A program made the translations under genes and the position numbers. The notes under the pieces are model-generated. The model saw only the letters and a program-made list of their open reading frames with translations, was not told where the DNA came from and ran no database searches. This document shows positions 44,068 through 54,106 of a stretch of 64,000 bases of DNA, one piece after another. Origin of the DNA: Fomitopsis serialis (lineage: Eukaryota > Basidiomycota > Agaricomycetes > Polyporales > Fomitopsidaceae); assembly GCF_022376445.1 (NCBI RefSeq), contig NW_025954985.1:62001-126000 (forward strand). The letters are read 5' to 3'. Positions within the stretch are counted from its first letter, which is position 1, and each line of letters opens with the position of its first letter.

Positions 44068-45592
44068 ATGTCCTGCTTCTCGACTGTAACGGGCACGTCG
44101 CTGAGCACCTTGAGCTCGGAGAGCGTCTCGACGTCGTACAGCGCGAGCGTTAGCTCGTTTGCGGGGACGAAGTCGACGGTGACCTCGTGCGGGACGAGTA
44201 CGTTTGGCTTCTTCCCTGTACCGACCTGCTCGACGTTCGAGACGACGATTGGAGGTGAGTACTTCGGGCTTCGTCGGTGCCGTAAGAAGCTAGGTTGACT
44301 GATTGGATGGTGCCGGACAGGAGGGGCTACGACCTTGCAGATACCAGTTACGACGACTGTTACGTTAACGCAGGCCATCACAAGCACCCTCTATGGGACG
44401 ACCTGCTCGGGCGGCAGCGCCTCCGGGTCCACGCAGACCTCAGCTGCGTCGTCTGACCCTTCCTCTGGGTCCACCGCATCGTCCACGTCAGGCGATCCTG
44501 CATCTTCGTCTACGTTGCCGGCGTCCACTACCATCCTGCTGCCGTCCACCGAGACAACGGTACTTGGAGGCTCTACTATCACAACACAAATAACCTCGAT
44601 GGAGGTCGTCGCCGTGACTGCAACCTCCATAATTGCTGCCAGTCTGCCCTCAGGGAGCAGTGCAGCGGGGAACAGCTCGACTCCTGCAGGCGCGATCATA
44701 GGAGCGATCATTGGTGGAATCGTCGCCTTGATTGTCCTGGCTTTCGGCTTCGCCTTCTTTTCGTAAGTCTTCGTCTATAGTAGACTCGAACATGGCTAAC
44801 ACGGGGCCTCCCAGGCGAGGGAAGAAGCAGCCCGGCGAAGACCAGGAGAAGGAACGTCAACTTGACATGCCCACGATGGCGGGTAGGATGTTGCGAAAGC
44901 GGCGAGACAAGGGCGACATCGACCTCGACGCCGAGCCCCGTCCTTACACCGAAGGACTGCCATACCAAGGGGACATCTCCGTCGGCGCCGTACCACCGAC
45001 ACCTCCTCAGAAGGACTACCTACCGATGCGGCTCGTCAGCAAGCTTAAACCCCTCCCTTCGTCCCCGCGCGCGACATGGTACTCCTCGCGCACCGTGCCC
45101 GGCAAGCCCGCGCAAACCGTACACTCGGACCGGTCCTCGATAGCCACGATCCGAGCAACACCCCGCGCGACACCTCCGAGCCAGCTTCCGCAGCTCACCG
45201 TCAACCCGCCCAGTCCCCCTAGTCACCTACTACACGTCGCGAATCTTTCGCCGCGCAACTCCGCGTTGCTCACGCCGCCGCCGCTCCCAGAGAAGAGCCA
45301 CTTCATGCCTCGCCCCCGACGGGGCAAAGCTGTCGAGCGGCAAGATGGCGTGCCACCGCAGTCGAGGGGACATACACCACGCACTTCGCTGCGCGCATCG
45401 TTCTTCGGGACGCCCTCGCTGAGGATGCCTGTCCCGTTGATGCCTGCCGTCCGGCCTATCGTACAGCATGAGGATGGTGGGCCTGCACAAGCGGGCCCAT
45501 CGGTTGTAAGGAGAGACAAGGCGGCTGAGGCAGCTTCTGAAGCTCGCAGCGCGAGCTCGGGGGATATGCCTCCGCCTGCGTATTCTGCATAG
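44068..45592 (+). CDS. Mucin-like single-pass membrane protein with cytoplasmic PPxY motif (5' end uncertain)
   Basis: The outer part is Ser/Thr-rich (TGTSLSTLSSESVSTSYSAS, then GSTQTSAASSDPSSGSTASS) with a few Cys, probably glycosylated. An intron at about 44254-44320 joins TTIGG to GATTLQIPVTTTVTLTQAIT. The TM segment is AGAIIGAIIGGIVALIVLAF. The long cytoplasmic tail is basic and Pro-rich (MANTGPPRRGKKQPGEDQEK) and ends GDMPPPAYSA. PPAY is a PPxY motif, the ligand of Nedd4/Rsp5 WW domains, so ubiquitin-dependent sorting is plausible. Just after the TM segment the frame jumps at the four-T run 44758-44761; dropping one T gives AFFRKSSSIVDS, a natural stop-transfer. The exon at 44068 follows an AG acceptor, so a signal-peptide exon should lie upstream. 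Confidence 0.7.
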
Positions 45593-46957
45593 ATCGTCTT
45601 GCCCGCCGCGGCTCATGCGGTGTTCCCTGTAACTTTATTCTAGGTTTGCGGTACATGTGTTGACTAGTATATCAATGAAGGACGTGCCCAAAGTGAGCAG
45701 ATGTTTCGGAAAGGTGCGATGCGGCTTAGTTAACTACATATTATGTATGAGGTTGCTTGTAGTGCTCTAGGTCCGTTCATGTTCGGTGGCGGATGGTTGC
45801 TCAGTTATTCTCGCGACCGAGGAATAGACTCTGACTTGGCTATGGCGGATAGACTTCGCATATGTGTGCTACGGGCGATACAAGGCGATACATACCAGAT
45901 CCCAATTAGTGATTGCGACTACCCAACGACTGTCACACACCTCACAGTCCTCGTGGAGCTCCCTATGCATCCTGTACACGTAGGCATGCTTCTCTACAAC
46001 CAACAGCTGGCGTTTGCTAGGCTGAAATACAGGGAGGCACGATTCCCTTGAGAGGCTTCATGTGAGACCGGGCAGTTGGAGAAGGGTTCTGGTGGGCAAC
46101 AATGGGATGCGCTTACTGTACTTTGTTGCGATGAACCTGGTTAATGAAGTGGTTCAAGCGCCGCCGTCGCTCACACATGAAGATGAGGATATGGAAGCAA
46201 CAGCTGGGCTACCGGCTCAGGAGGTCACCTCTCCCGACTAGACCCATTATAGGTTTCGATTCTGCTCGCTGTGGAGTAATCGAATGGCCACTCAACGTGT
46301 CTGTGTGTCATCTTACGACGATCTCTGCATGTATCGGACCGTGGCATGCGGATTACATGCGATCGGGTCGTATAACAAAATCTGGAGAGGCTGTAACAAG
46401 TCGGCGCCTGCCAGCGGATACTTGGCCCCATCGGGAAACACAACGATGGGGTGGTCTGGGGCAGACGAGAATAGGAACCCGCTCAACAGTGCATGCAGGC
46501 GCATTGAGGAACATTGTAACGGAAGCAAAGACATCCATGGTCTCGGACAAGTGTGTGACGGAGCGCCAAGTTCGCGCTTGTGTTGACGCGTTGTTTGGCG
46601 ACGGTGTGTTTGTTACGTAACTCCACCCCGAATGGCAGTCGTTGTGATTGATCACTGTATTGTTCTCGTGCGCGCCAAGTGTGCGCTCGACAATGTAGCC
46701 ACAGGTAGCCGCGATGACTGGGAACAATAGGCACAACCATGAAACGGGAATGCAGCCCATACGCGGCGAACAATATAAGACTGCGGTGGCCTGTTAATAT
46801 CCCCACCTCTCGGTCAGGTCTCTCCTCGTTCTTTCCACGTCTGGTGTCGGGACACCCTCCACTCTTTACTCTGCTTCAGCTCGCAAGCCGGCTCGGATTC
46901 ACGATTCTCCACTACATCCTCGCTCTCTGATCATACACATATAGACTGCACTCCACG
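45593..46957. other. Intergenic stretch
   Basis: About 1.3 kb with only short frames on both strands (the longest 158 codons at 46144, without motifs). Nothing supported. Confidence 0.5.
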
Positions 46958-47950
46958 ATGCTGCCTCCCCGCGCATGTGAGTCGCGCCACCTAATAGCGA
47001 CCTCCGGTGGCGACTGACGAGACGTCCCAACAGACATATTCTTTGGCTTGAACGCTGTCCGCGCTCTTAGCATTGTCTCCCTCCTGCTTGTCTTCGCAAG
47101 CAGCATCTTTGTTATCAACAAAGATGTACGAGCATTCCACGACTTCCAAGCCTCGGCAAACAGCACCAGCTACCAAGATTGCGATTATGTCCCGTACGTC
47201 CCGCTCTCAGCCTCACTTTGTTGTCACAGAAGACTCACCACCTCGCATCACAGTAATAGCGACGTCCCCAACCAAGCAGCTGGGATATTCTGGGCAGTCA
47301 TCAACCGCATCCTCATCATCTTCGAGGTCATCGCACTCATCCTCTCCGAGGTCGGCTGGCCCTACACCTTCTTCGACCGCTGGTTCCCCGTCCTCGGCAG
47401 CAACTTCGGCCTCGGCCCCCTAGGTATCTTCCAGTGCCTCATCGGCGCCACGATCCTCTCGCACCACGTCGACGACTTCACGCTCGTCGCCGCCTTCTTC
47501 CTCTTCGCGCTCGGCTGCACCAACATGTTCCTCGGCCTCATCTTCCGCGAGCGGGCGAGGGAGCGCCGCTGCATCTTCGCGTGGCGTGAGCGGGCGAAGG
47601 ATGTCCTCCCCACGAGCAAGCTGGGGCCTCTCCAAGCGCCAGCGGAGAAGTTCGTCGACGACGTCTTCAGCGGGAACTGGAAGGTCGGCGCCACCGAATT
47701 CGGGAGGAAGAAGGCAGGCTTTGGCTTTGGAAGGCAGGGTGAGAAGCAAGCTGGGCTAAAGGGTACGTCCGCTTTGGTATTTGGCGATTGAACAATAGCT
47801 GAGGTCTTGCTGGCAGGCTTCCTCATCTCGAAGCCACTGGAGACGCTTCCTCGTTACGCAGTACCACCACGACCGGGTACCCCCTCGACCTCGAGCACGC
47901 GCTCAGCAACGCCTGAACCGCGGTTCAAGTCGAGTCCCATTGCCATCTAA
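46958..47950 (+). CDS. Four-TM membrane protein of the fungal DUF7598 type
   Basis: Exon 1 is very short: MLPPRA plus one base (46958-46976), spliced to YIFFGLNAVRALSIVSLLLV. TM1 is ALSIVSLLLVFASSIFVI, TM2 GIFWAVINRILIIFEVIALI, TM3 around GPLGIFQCLIGATILSHHV and TM4 DDFTLVAAFFLFALGCTNMF. A cytoplasmic Ser/Thr/Pro-rich tail follows (LPRYAVPPRPGTPSTSSTR). Introns are at about 46977-47034, 47191-47268 and 47762-47816. The family is known from many basidiomycetes and has no assigned function. Confidence 0.8.
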
Positions 47951-48269
47951 ACGCGCGAGACGAGCATCAGACGACACTTGACGTCTACAGACACTACCCT
48001 CACATCAGGATGATCTACACCACGGACACGCCTTTAATCTGTTGCGCCTCTGTGAGGCCTTTGCCAATGCATCTGTAGCCTTAGTTAGCGGCGCTTGCCT
48101 GTACTTGTTGTAATATATCGTAGGGTTAATGGATGGATCAGTGTACGTACCCATGGGCAATGTTATATCCCCTTGCCGGATGATGGTGTTCACAATGCGA
48201 TCCAAAGCAGCGACGAGAACGCGGTATGAGACAACACATGGTAAGAAAACTAGTCGGATACGTCCATGT
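47951..48269. other. Intergenic stretch between convergent genes
   Basis: 3' flanks of the DUF7598-type gene and the zinc-knuckle gene; no coding signal. Confidence 0.5.
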
Positions 48270-49303
48270 CTATTCGATTTCGCCCTCTTCAGCTTCACTA
48301 GGATTTGCCCTGGGCGATACATGCGGACCGGGAAGCGAAAGAAGTGGCGGCGGTGGACTGGCCGGAGGCAGAGGGGGTGGGCTTGAAGGCGGAGGCGGAG
48401 GTGGCGAGCCGGGAGGTGGGTAGGGCGGTGGCGCGGGAGCCGTCGACGTAGACACGTCGACTTGCGACACTATTCTGTCCCACAGTGCCTGCCTTTCAGC
48501 GTTGAACGTACTGCTAGTGATCGCAGAAGACGGTTCTTGCCGGGCTCGGGAAGACATTGGCTGATGTAGACGAAGAGCTTGGAGGAGAGGAAATACGTGT
48601 TTGGGTATGTGGCCCATCGTTTCGGCTCTCCATGACCTGCGTCCAGGGATGGTTCCGCTGCCGTGTGAGAAGCCTCGTCGCAGTCGGAGGTAGATGTGCT
48701 ATCGTCTTCGTTGAACAACGGAGTCACGACAGACCTTCCAGGAAGCTGAAGCTGCTCTTCCTCTTCCCCAGCGATGATAAACGACGTCACATCGTCGTCC
48801 TCGCCATCGCCTTGTTCGCCCTCGCCGGTGATGATTTTCCACACCTGCAGTCTCGGATCGACTTCGCCAATCCAGCCTTTAGGATAGCCCCAGCATACCA
48901 TGTTGCGCAACCACTCCACATGCTCCCCAGCATCGCCGTCCGTCAGGCCTAACGCGTCGCGCAGCAACTCGCCTCTCACTTGACCTGGCTCGAACTCCTC
49001 CAGCCACGCTAGCCGCTGTTGTCGCCAGCCTTCAAACTCGTGTATGCGCTGCGATCCGGCTAAGAACTCGTTCCTGAAGAAGTTGAACAATTGGCGTGAG
49101 AGGGAGATCAATGCGTGGTTGCGGCGTTCGGGGCAGGAGGACACCGAATGGTCTGGCGAACCGCAATTGAAACAGCGTCGGACGTCACTGCCATCCCCTT
49201 CTTCGACGCGCGCCATTCCGAGAGCGCCGTCACCACAGCGTTCATAGAAGTAAAGGTCATAATATGGGCTGCCATAGCTAGGCTTGGTATCGACGGTGAA
49301 CAT
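48270..49303 (-). CDS. Zinc-knuckle/PSP-domain protein (ZCCHC8-like)
   Basis: The knuckle is RRCFNCGSPDHSVSSCPERR (C-x2-C-x4-H-x4-C), an RNA-binding fold. A PSP-type segment follows: VRGELLRDALGLTDGD, WLRNMVCWGYPKGWIGEVDP. The C-terminus is Pro-rich (PPPPYPPPGSPPPPPPS) and ends EAEEGEIE. Knuckle plus PSP is the plan of ZCCHC8, a subunit of the nuclear exosome-targeting complex, so nuclear RNA processing or decay is likely. One A is apparently lost at about 48557-48558, between FVYIS and MSSRARQEPSS; without it the frame ends early. Its ATG is only 16 bases past the stop of the next upstream gene on the same strand. Confidence 0.75.
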
Positions 49304-49319
49304 AGGCGGAGCGTAGGGT

Positions 49320-49687
49320 TCAGGGCTTCTTCGTGCCTTCCGTGGTCCATGGGTCCCGCTCCCAGGTATCGAGAGCCTCGTTCACAGTCTGTGCGTTCCA
49401 GCGGCCTTTCGCGACTTCCTTGCCCTCGATGTGCAGCGCCGGGATCCAGTAGACATACTTCCGCTTCCACCGCTCTTGGCCCTGGTCCTGGATATTGATC
49501 GTCTCGAGGTTGAACGGTCGCCGTTGTCTGACTTTGGCTAGCTCCGCTTTGGCCGTCTGTGTGGCCCATAGATGGACTCGGAGTGAGTGGAGGAGAGAAG
49601 AGGTTTGGGATGACGCACGTCGCAAAGCGAACAGTTTGGTCCGGAGAACAGAGTCAGTCTTGCAAGTCTCCCAACACGGCCTGCCAT
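49320..49687 (-). CDS. Glutaredoxin-like small protein (YDR286C/DUF836 type)
   Basis: Thioredoxin-fold protein: MAGRVGRLARLTLFSGPNCS then LCD, an intron (about 49569-49622), TAKAELAKVRQRRPFNLETI and NIQDQGQERWKRKYVYWIPA. The CSLC pair is the candidate redox site, and IPALHIEGKEVAKGRW matches the cis-Pro strand region of the fold. About 104 residues, with a basic N-terminus that could target mitochondria. The family is conserved in fungi with no settled role. The tail EALDTWERDPWTTEGTKKP overlaps the presumed leader of the downstream gene. Confidence 0.75.
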
Positions 49688-50146
49688 ATAGTTCGCCGCA
49701 CAAGTGGTATTGGAGACGGTCGCTTCGAGGAAAGCTCGTGGTGGCCGTCAGCTGAGTTGCACCACGGAAGGCCGCGAGCCCGTGCACACCTGTCTGCGTG
49801 GATTCTCCCGCTTGTGCACGCCCTCTCTTGGTTTCTCTCCGGCGCAGTGTACCGTCGACAGTCGTCCTCTCGACAGCAGCAGGATGAACGCCCTGAAGAT
49901 GGTGGGCTGTTGTCGTCAACCGAGCAGGTACGCCTCGACCTGACTCGTCGCTGTAGGCGCTCACGGGCGTATCGCTCACCGGGCCATCCACCAGGACGAT
50001 GCGGCCGTTAACCGCGCTGCACCTCTTCGAACCTCGACCTCGGACAGCCCTCTGCAGTCCTCGAGTCTCTACTGTGAGGCAGCTTCATTCAAAGTAATCC
50101 GATTCTTGGGTCGTTGCATCTGCTCAGCTGAGGACGGTCAAGAATC

Positions 50147-51597
50147 ATGGCACCTCCTCTTGCGTTCCGTCTGTCTCGTGGAATCGAGGCCACCAGTCGA
50201 CCACCGTGAGTGTCTGTGTTTATTATGTGAACGCGGCGATGCAAGCGAGTCTACCTGCAGGATCCCGCAGGCCTTCGAATGGGCACAGGCATATGTCGCA
50301 ACGCCCGGGCGACCATTGCTCAACATGTCTCAAGGCGTACCAGGCATCCCCCCGCCGAAAGAAGTGCTCGATGCGCTAGCGGTTGCTTCGTCCGATCCGA
50401 TCAGCTGCGGCTATCTGCCCAACGAGGGAGAGCCTGCCCTTCGAAAGGCCTCCGTCGAGGAGATGAAATATCGATACGGCCATGACATTGATGTCACTCC
50501 GGACGACATTGCTATCACGGCGGGATGCAACCTGGCATTTGTCTCAATAGCCATGGCACTTGCGGATGCTGGCGATGAGATGATCTTGCCGCTACCCTGG
50601 TAAGTTGCAGTCGTCCTTTTCGGAGTCCATTTCTGACTTGCGTTGTAGGTATTTCAATCACGAGTACGAGTTATTTCCACGTTTCCAGAGACACCCATTC
50701 AACTCGTGTTCAGGATGACTCTTACAACTCTCAACATCAAAACTGTGCTTCTACCCACTCGTCCAGAGGACGGTTTCATGCCGTCTATTGAGGTCTGTGA
50801 GGCCCTGATCACCTCGAAGACCAAGGCGATCGTGCTGGTTACACCAAACAACCCTGTGAGTCCATCATGCATATATGCTTAGAGTCGAGCCTTTCTGATC
50901 CGTACAGACTGGTTGTGTATACCCTGCTTCCCTCATCGCAGACTTCGCGAAGCTCGCCCGCAAACATAGCATCGCTTTAGTGCTAGATGAGACCTACCGT
51001 GACTTCGTCACCACCGGGCCTCCTCACGACCTCTTCAAGCCCTCCTCCATTCCAGACTGGGATTGGCGGTCGACTTTCATCCACCTCTACTCCTTCTCCA
51101 AGGCATACTGCATCCCAGGCCACCGCCTCGGCCTTCTCTGCGCTTCCCCTGTATTCATCCCGCACGTCGACGCCGCGCTCGACTCCCTCCAAATCTGCGC
51201 GCCTCGTCCCCCGCAAGTCGCTCTAGCCCCGCTGCTCCCGTCGCTCAGACCCTTCGTGAACGAAACCGCGCGCGCAGTTGAGCACCGCCACCAGCTCTTC
51301 CGCCAGGTGCTCCCCGCGCACTGGAAGATCGGCAGCCAGGGCGGGTACTACGCGTTCGTGAAGCACCCGTTCAAGGCCGTGCACGCGAACACGGTGTGCA
51401 AGCGGCTCGCGCAGGAGCTCGGCGTTGTAGTTCTATCTGCTGGGTTCTTCGGGCCGAGCCAGGAGCCCAGTCCGGGCGAGGAGCCGGAGAGGTGGATACG
51501 ATTCTCGGTGGCAAACGTGGACGACGAGAAGGTGAAGCTCGTGTGCGAGCGATTAGAGGAGAGCGAAGGGGTGTTTGGATGGGAAGTTGATGCTTGA
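50147..51597 (+). CDS. PLP-dependent aminotransferase, class I/II
   Basis: Fold-type I transaminase. Exons join as MAPPLAFRLSRGIEATSRPP | IPQAFEWAQAYVATPGRPLL, then GCNLAFVSIAMALADAGDEM, LPLPW|YFNHE|MTLTTLNIKTV, VTPNNP|TGCVYPASLI. The cofactor aspartate-tyrosine region is VLDETYRDF and the Schiff-base lysine is in LYSFSKAYCIPGHRLGLLC; the carboxylate-binding Arg is in ERWIRFSVANV. The catalytic set is complete and no indel is seen. Length is about 400 residues. The amino donor and acceptor cannot be read from sequence; the family includes tyrosine, kynurenine and aspartate aminotransferases and ACC-synthase-like enzymes. It is divergent from the glutaredoxin-like gene. Confidence 0.9.
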
Positions 51598-51901
51598 TTT
51601 TGGTTTTGTTCTCGGATTGCCGTGTAGGGTGCTGGGGTGATGTGTATCCATAGAGGTGCGTGTTGGGTGTCATTGTTGGTGCGGCAGTTTGCTCACACGG
51701 CAGTGTTGGGTCTGGAAGTTCTAACAACGATGGAACAATAGATGCTACTTGGAATGAGCCTGAAAGGGTCCGCGCGGCACGCTAGCGTCAGTGTACGCTC
51801 GGAAAGAATGTGGTATGTTGAATTAGCATAGACAAGTAAGATTGTGCGAGATTTACATTGTCCACTCAAGCGACAATAGCATGTCCCGTGTCCCCTTAGG
51901 C
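51598..51901. other. Intergenic stretch between convergent genes
   Basis: T/G-rich 3' flanks of the aminotransferase and phospholipase B genes; no gene. Confidence 0.6.
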
Positions 51902-54022
51902 TTAACTCCAGCAATACCGCTCCAAACAACTCGCGCAGAGCCCACTCCTCTCGATGTTCTGCCTCTCCCTCGCCCGATCGACAACCGCGCACGCCAAACA
52001 GCTCGCGTACTCCGGGTCCTTCTCCCATCCATCCGCCGTTTCGATCGCGATACCCTGCGTCGCGACGTCAAACGTCTGGCTTAGCATCACCTCCAGCTCG
52101 TCCGCGCTGTAAGCGAGTTGCGCCGTCGACGTGTTCGTGTATCCGGTAGTCTGGCCTAGCGGTGGACCGCCGTTTCCTAAATAGATGAGGAGCGGTGCGC
52201 CGGACGCGGCGCTGCTGTTGCAGCCGAAGAAGGTCGGACGTCTGGTGAGCCCTTCAGCCAGCCAGGTGGCGTTGTCTGGAGGCACGGGCGGGAAGGAGTA
52301 AGTCCCGACGAAGTATGCCATGCGCTCTTGGGTGGCCTGCGTGCAGTATAGCAGATGAGTGCGGAAGCTGACAGCGGAGGGAAGGACGTACGATGACGGA
52401 GCTCCCGTCTACCCAGTGGTACTCCGTGTCTGATGCCTGGGGCGCCGAAGGTGAGCGGGCCGTACACGCAGTCGAGCAGAATCAGTAGCTCACCGCATCA
52501 ATAGCGAAGATGACGTCGACCTCGCGGGCTTTGACGAGCAGCGGCTGAAGCGGCACGGTCTCGTCGTCTTCTCCGCCATCGACAAGTTGCAGGTACGTCT
52601 CGTTCGTGTCGATGAACGTCTCCGGGTGCAGGCCTTGGAACGGATTCGGCACGATACCGACGGTGTAGTCGATGTCCGACTCGGGGATCAGCTCTTCGAG
52701 GATCTCTATGATCTCGTATACGGACGAGTTTTGCAGAGCGGCGGCCTGCAGAGAACGTTGAGCTTGGCTTGTACTTGGATGTGCGAAGACGCTCACGGAG
52801 GTGTTGTATTCGTTGAAGAGGCTTGCGGACAGCGCCTCGACGAACGAGACTTGGTCAAACTTTGTAACGCAGGTGCTGGTGTTCGTACTGCCGAGGTATT
52901 CCATGGGTACGAAAGCACCGAGCGTTGGATCGTATGAGCCAAACTCATCTATCGACGGATATGATCAGCGACATCAGCCTTTTGTGAGTGCTTCTCCACT
53001 CACAGATATTGAACTCATAGATCGGGTTTGTCAGCGGGACATAAGCGTACGCCAGGTCTGCATATGCAGAGGTGTTCTCATTCGGTGAGTATGAGTCAGA
53101 GACGAGTATAGGGAATGGTTGCACGTATGTTTGAAACGTGTCTCTGACATTCTTGTCAGAATCACACCAAGCAAATAGGAGCTGTGATGACGCACAAATT
53201 GGCCAGCGAAGAGAAAATTATACCCGCACCGTGGGTGACGCTCGTGTCATAGAAGTTCGCCGCATCCGTGCCATTGGCGAAATGCCTCGAAAGTGCTCGA
53301 GCCCAGACGTCGCTCAGGGTCACAGGAAAGCCTTCGGCATGCTTTCCCTCTACCTCTTCGATGAGGTCAAGCACGTACGCAGCGTTGACGGCGGTGCTGT
53401 TGCTCGGCTCGAATAAGTCGAATTCCGCATTCCAGCCGCCAAAGCCCGCTGCACTGGCAGCCGCGGTCCCGAATACAAGATCTGGGATTGTAGGGAAATT
53501 CGCCTGGGCGAGCGACGTCACCAGCCAGCTCCCTCCCGATAGTCCGGCTAGGTACGTCGCCGCTTGCAGGAGGCCACCAGTACCAGCTGCGACTGCCGAG
53601 GCGTTGCGGCCGTCGAGGGCGTTCAATACACCTGCTCCGAACGTCGCCGCGCGGTACCCGCCCCCGCTTGTCGCAATGCCTAACCTCGGATAGGCCGTCC
53701 AGCCATAATTCCCTCCAAGAATTTCGGAGACATACGGTGGCAGTGAGCTACCGCTCGTGCTGCGTTCCACGGAAGAGAGATAAGTGCTCCACGCGTCCGG
53801 GAGTACTCCGTCTTGCTTGGCTGAGATGTACGCGAGCTCCCCTTGGCTGAGTGTTTGAGACTGGGCATTAGTGCCTGCCTCGCGAACCAACGAGAAGCCT
53901 GCTGGACACGGCACCAATAGAGGGGAATACGCAGCGGCAGCAGCGGCCTGACCCGCCGCGAGGAGCGGGTTGCAATAGAGCAACGAGGCGACGACGTGAA
54001 CGAACAGGACCGGGAGCAGCAT
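51902..54022 (-). CDS. Phospholipase B / lysophospholipase, secreted
   Basis: Removes acyl chains from phospholipids and lysophospholipids. The signal peptide is MLLPVLFVHVVASLLYCNPL with a cleavage region near LAAGQA. Catalytic features of the patatin/cPLA2-like fold: the oxyanion motif GIATSGGGYRAA, the nucleophile GLSGGSW, and the aspartate in VDGGEDDETVPLQPLL. Further family blocks are DVWARALSRHFANGTDAANF, PFPILVSDSY, YEFGSYDPTLGAFVPMEYLG and TYSFPPVPPDNATWL. Many N-x-S/T sites and paired Cys fit a secreted glycoprotein. The C-terminus ends CLERYCWS without a GPI signal, so it is probably secreted. The exons join in phase with no indels. Confidence 0.93.
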
Positions 54023-54095
54023 CTGGCAGGCTGTGAGTCCCGAGGGTTGTTAGCCCAGGGTCAGAGAGCGACTGCTCGCATCGCCGTCGTCGCTG

Positions 54096-54106
54096 TATAT
54101 GTATAG
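54096..54106 (-). promoter_or_regulatory. TATA-like element of the phospholipase B gene
   Basis: On the minus strand the sequence reads ctatacatata about 75-85 bases before the ATG at 54022. Confidence 0.45.

Noticed and set aside
43977..44387. 136-codon minus-strand ORF with protein-like composition
   Set aside because: The plus strand has a Ser/Thr-rich ectodomain that splices in frame to a TM segment and tail, which explains the region better.
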